A stretch of 64,000 nucleotides of DNA. Source: Myxococcota bacterium (lineage in GTDB: Bacteria; Myxococcota_A; Bradymonadia; UBA7976; UBA1532). The notes under the pieces were generated by a model, which made no database searches, was not told the origin of the DNA, and saw only the letters and a program-made list of their open reading frames with translations. The DNA lies in assembly GCA_963169045.1 (NCBI GenBank), contig CAUJDF010000044.1:124001-188000 (forward strand), in the 5' to 3' direction. Positions 61,019 through 64,000 of the stretch are shown here, one piece after another (position 1 is the first letter of the stretch; every line of letters starts with the position of its first letter). The translations under genes were made by a program, and so were the position numbers.

Positions 61019-61985
61019 GAGCCACCTCACGTGGATCGACGATCGCCCGCACCACATCGGCCAGCAGCCCGACGGCGATGATGGTGACCGTGAACAGCAC
61101 GCTCAACCCGACGACCACGGGGAAGTCGCGCTCGCGGGCAGCCTCGAGCAGCAGATAACCGGCGCCCTCGAGCGTGAAGACGTACTCCACGATGACCGCG
61201 CCGCCGAGCACGATGGGCAGGCGCGAGGCGAACGCCGACACGAACGGCACGACGAGGTTGCGTGCGATGTGTCGCACGACGCCGGCGCCCTTCGCGCGCA
61301 CCGCAGCGATGAACTGGGCGTTGCGGAGGGCGTTCAGCTCGGCGCGAACCGTGTTCAAGTAGTCCATGTAGAGGCCGTCGCCCGCCAGCAGGACCAGGCC
61401 GGCGAACACGTACGGCATCGCCGAGTCAGACGCGATCGGGATCGGGTACCAGACGGGGGTCTCGTAACCGCCCTGCTCGACGAACGCGTGGACGAACCAG
61501 TTCATCCCTTGCGTGAAGAGCACCGCGACGACGTACGACGGCGCGGCCGTACCGAAGTAGAGCGGGCCGGTGAGCCACTGCTGGCGGGCGCTCGGATCGC
61601 CGAGGAGCATGGCGCCGAGGAGGGCCAGCAGTCCGGCGGCGAGCAGCGAGACACCGGCGAGGGCGAGCGTCTTCACGAACGCCGGTCCGGCGACCGCCAT
61701 GACCGGCTCCCCTGCGGCGACCACCAGCGATTCGCCGAAGTCGCCGGTCGCCGACCGCCCGAGCCATGTCACGTAGCCCGAGAGCGGGTCGCGATCGAGA
61801 CCGAACTCCGCCGCCAGCTTCTGCTTCAAGTCGTCGGGCGTGCCCATCGGTGTGATGGCGTCGACGGCATCGCCGGGCGCCGAGCGGATGGTCACATAGA
61901 TGATGAAGCTCGCGCCGACGAGCAGGAGGAGGCCCGCCGCCGCGCGCCGCAGCGCGACGAGCAGCAGGCCTGTGACCCGGTTCAC
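61008..61985 (-). CDS. oppB: peptide ABC transporter permease (OppB/DppB type)
   Basis: A 325-residue inner-membrane permease of the binding-protein-dependent transport family. The N-terminal TM helix ends GASFIIYVTIRSAPGDAVD, the FGLDRDPLSGYVTWLGR periplasmic segment follows, and the coupling loop reads AAVRAKGAGVVRHIARNLVVPFVSAFASRLPIVLGGAVIVEYVF, all OppB-type. GTG 61985 overlaps the binding-protein stop (GTGA), so expression of the two is coupled. Confidence 0.92.
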   Translation of the reverse strand: MNRVTGLLLVALRRAAAGLLLLVGASFIIYVTIRSAPGDAVDAITPMGTPDDLKQKLAAEFGLDRDPLSGYVTWLGRSATGDFGESLVVAAGEPVMAVAGPAFVKTLALAGVSLLAAGLLALLGAMLLGDPSARQQWLTGPLYFGTAAPSYVVAVLFTQGMNWFVHAFVEQGGYETPVWYPIPIASDSAMPYVFAGLVLLAGDGLYMDYLNTVRAELNALRNAQFIAAVRAKGAGVVRHIARNLVVPFVSAFASRLPIVLGGAVIVEYVFTLEGAGYLLLEAARERDFPVVVGLSVLFTVTIIAVGLLADVVRAIVDPREVARGG

Positions 61986-63529
61986 GGCTGCAGCTCCCAC
62001 TCCTCGAACGACGTGAAGTAGTAGTACGGCTGGATGAAGACGCCCTTCACCTTGCGGCTGATGCCCGAGTACACGTCGAGCGACCACAGGAAGTCGTACG
62101 GCAGGTCCTTGGCGAGGACCTCGTGGAGCTTCTTCATGAACTCCTTGTACTTCTTGTAGTCGCGCGTCGCCTTCGCCGTGTCGAGCAGCGTGTCGACCTC
62201 GGCGTTGTTGTAGTTGATGAAGTTCATCACCCCCTTGCTGTGGAACAGCGGGTAGACGTCCTCCACCTCTTCGAAGGACCAGACGTTCATCGTCAGGTCG
62301 AACTTCTTGCGGCTGAACACCTGGTCGCGGTACCGGGCGTGGTCGACGTACTCGGGACGCACGGTCACGCCAATCTTCTGCAGCTGCGCCTGCATGCCGA
62401 GGAACAGCGCCTGACCGCTGGCGAGCTCCTTGTCCATCACGAACATCAGGTCGAGCTTGTTCTTGCCCTTCTTGCGCACGTTGCCTTGCAGCTTGTAGCC
62501 CGCCTGGTCCAATAGCTGGTTCGCGCGCTCGATGTCCTGCGCACGGGGCTCGACCTGGAAGTTGTAGAACGGGCTCGACTCGGTGAAGGGTCCGCTGAGG
62601 ATGTCGCCGCGCCCCAAGTGGGCCTCGAGCAGCTCCTCGCGGTTCAGCGCGAGCGAGATGGCCTCGCGGACGGCCTGATCCTTGAGGGGACCGCTGCTGT
62701 GATTGAAGGCCATGTACCACCAGGAGACCGTGTGGTACGGCTCGAGCACGACCGAGTCGCTGTTCTCGAACAACGGAATGTTCTTGGGCGGGAGGAAGAT
62801 GACCGCCTGGACGCCAGCCTTGCCGCCGGAGTACTGCAGCAGGTTCACTTGCGCCGACTTGTCGGGCGTGTGCTGCATGAGGATCTCGCCGACCTTCGGC
62901 GGGTTCCAGTAGTCGGGATTCGCTTCGAGCGCCACCGAGCGGATGCTGAATCCGCCCTTCTTCACCATGTACGGGCCCGTACCGACCGGGTTCCGGTTGA
63001 AGTTGTCCTTGTGGCTGAGCGCCGTGCCCTTGAACTGCGCCTTGGGCAGGATCTTGAAAAGGAAGCGGCGCTCCGGGTCGGGAATCTGCCGGTCGAAGGC
63101 GACGTGCACTGCGAACTGGCCTTCGACGGTCGCCTCCCTGATGAACGAGAACTTGCTCTTGGCGTTGAAGACCGTCTTCGGATCCTTCGCCGCGTTGATC
63201 GTGAAGGCGACGTCATCGGCGGTGAAGGCCGAGCCGTCGTGCCACTTCACGCCCTCACGCAGGACGAACCGGATGCCGCCGTTGTCGGGGTCCACCTTCC
63301 ACGAGGTGGCCAAGGCGCCTTCGACATCGCCGCGCTTGTTGATGACCACCAGCGAGTCGAAGATCAGCTCGACCATGCGCACCGAGCTCATGTCCTCCGC
63401 GAAGAAGGGCAGAAGCGAAGTGGGCCGGGTGTCCTCCGGGTAGCGGAACGTCTGCTGCGCGTGCGCCGACGGCACCGCGCCTGCGACGAGCGCCAGGAGC
63501 GCCAGGCTCATGAGGCCACGGTTGGTCAT
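61982..63529 (-). CDS. oppA: peptide-binding ABC transporter substrate-binding protein (SBP family 5)
   Basis: A 515-residue periplasmic binding protein, signal peptide ending PSAHA with a soluble mature form starting QQTFRYPEDTRPTSLLPFF. Family 5 signatures: LFDSLVVINKRGDVEGALATSW, FVLREGVKWHDGSAFTADDVAFTI, NPVGTGPYMV and a C-terminal segment with a helical KKLHEVLAKDLPYDFLW. It would capture oligo- or dipeptides (or a similar ligand) for OppBCDF. ATG 63529 has AAGGAG 11 bases upstream, a little far. It is the second gene of the minus-strand run, with a 49-bp gap to the first. Confidence 0.92.
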   Translation of the reverse strand: MTNRGLMSLALLALVAGAVPSAHAQQTFRYPEDTRPTSLLPFFAEDMSSVRMVELIFDSLVVINKRGDVEGALATSWKVDPDNGGIRFVLREGVKWHDGSAFTADDVAFTINAAKDPKTVFNAKSKFSFIREATVEGQFAVHVAFDRQIPDPERRFLFKILPKAQFKGTALSHKDNFNRNPVGTGPYMVKKGGFSIRSVALEANPDYWNPPKVGEILMQHTPDKSAQVNLLQYSGGKAGVQAVIFLPPKNIPLFENSDSVVLEPYHTVSWWYMAFNHSSGPLKDQAVREAISLALNREELLEAHLGRGDILSGPFTESSPFYNFQVEPRAQDIERANQLLDQAGYKLQGNVRKKGKNKLDLMFVMDKELASGQALFLGMQAQLQKIGVTVRPEYVDHARYRDQVFSRKKFDLTMNVWSFEEVEDVYPLFHSKGVMNFINYNNAEVDTLLDTAKATRDYKKYKEFMKKLHEVLAKDLPYDFLWSLDVYSGISRKVKGVFIQPYYYFTSFEEWELQP

Positions 63530-63578
63530 TGTCGGTCTGGCTCCTTCAACTGCTGACGCGGGGCCGTCGCCCCCACTC

Positions 63579-64000
63579 TCACTGCCCCGCGGCGGCGCTG
63601 CCGGCCTGGTCCATGGCACGCGCCGTGAGAAGGTCACGAAGCATGTCGGACGGGCCGGCCACGTCGGGGAGCTTCTCCGCAAGGCGGCTCAGATACTTGA
63701 GGGCGACGCGTGGGCGGCCGAGCCCGACGTTGTCGCGGGCGGCGCACGCCAAGGCGGGCAGCCGGTTTCGCGGCGAAGGGCTGAAGGCGTTCGCCTTGTC
63801 TTCGGCCTCTTCGCGCATTTTGACGCCGAGCGCTTCATTCCCACCTCGGGAGAGCGCCTCGGCAAACCGAATCTGAACCTGGTCGGCGTATCGGTCGACC
63901 AGCCCGAGGGCCGCCACGTCGGCCGTCCCCTTCGCCGCCTGCCCCAGCGCCGCAAGCTCGTCTCCGAGAGCGCGCGTGAGCACGCCGCGGTCGTCGGGGA
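63579..64000 (-). CDS. C-terminal part of TPR-like protein
   Basis: The frame is open to the right edge, so only the last about 140 residues are visible, and the true start may lie outside. The piece is helical with TPR-like spacing (ALGLVDRYADQVQIRFAEALSRGGNEALGVKM; ALACAARDNVGLGRPRVALKYLSRLAEKLPDVAGPSDML) and no membrane helix. It is upstream of the peptide-binding protein by 49 bp on the same strand, so it is probably the first visible gene of the transporter-envelope run. Function unknown. Confidence 0.55.
   Translation of the reverse strand, partial: PDDRGVLTRALGDELAALGQAAKGTADVAALGLVDRYADQVQIRFAEALSRGGNEALGVKMREEAEDKANAFSPSPRNRLPALACAARDNVGLGRPRVALKYLSRLAEKLPDVAGPSDMLRDLLTARAMDQAGSAAAGQ

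Overview
The window is GC-rich (about 70% by eye), gene-dense, free of IS elements, CRISPR arrays, tRNA and rRNA genes, and looks like an ordinary chromosomal segment. The gene content points to a Gram-negative, myxobacteria-like bacterium (Myxococcota or a related lineage of the former Deltaproteobacteria). It has lipid A and lipoprotein genes (lpxK, lpxL-like, msbA-like, lgt), thrombospondin type 3 (TSP3) and MopE-type metal-binding proteins, DUF4388 (PATAN) proteins, a Ser/Thr kinase next to a sigma-54 activator, many TPR proteins, and an internal MYXO-CTERM-like sorting signal. I cannot fix the class or genus from sequence alone.

Layout. 1-9.8 kb: mazG (cut by the edge), a TSP3/OmpA fusion, a receiver-DUF4388-J-TPR protein, and a redox pair (DsbD-like protein plus thioredoxin-fold lipoprotein). 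9.9-14.4 kb: era-der-mutM-DUF488 operon, then convergent recA. 14.5-18.7 kb: comM, divergent manA, and a TPR protein. 18.8-22 kb: two translationally coupled DUF4388 proteins. 22.1-24.9 kb: YfgM-like/BamB-like pair and a small beta-barrel. 25-29.3 kb: lon, then an acyl-CoA dehydrogenase behind a FadR-like palindrome. 29.3-33.1 kb: zinc-finger/propeller protein, HD phosphohydrolase, miaB. 33.2-38.4 kb: kinase with a degenerate cyclase domain, sigma-54 activator, SDR, PPC-domain protein. 38.5-43.8 kb: ArgA-like acetyltransferase, lgt, TPR lipoprotein, lpxL/lpxK. 43.9-50.2 kb: GAF protein, rpoD, heptosyltransferase, DUF374 acyltransferase, MsbA-like transporter. 50.2-51.2 kb: PilZ-J protein. 51.2-64 kb: one minus-strand run of eleven genes, in which a peptide ABC transporter (binding protein, OppB/C/D/F) is followed without a break by five secreted or envelope proteins.

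Working together. The lpxK-lpxL and msbA-DUF374-heptosyltransferase groups serve outer-membrane lipid A and LPS assembly; lgt and the BamB/YfgM pair serve lipoprotein and outer-membrane protein maturation. The kinase/activator pair and four signalling proteins that combine DUF4388, PilZ, receiver, J and TPR modules form a regulatory layer whose outputs I cannot see. Most interesting: the transporter/envelope run joined by 4-bp stop/start overlaps, the DUF4388-J-TPR family including one with HVD in place of HPD, the TSP3-MYXO-CTERM-OmpA fusion, and several candidate operators. No intergenic stretch exceeds about 230 bp.
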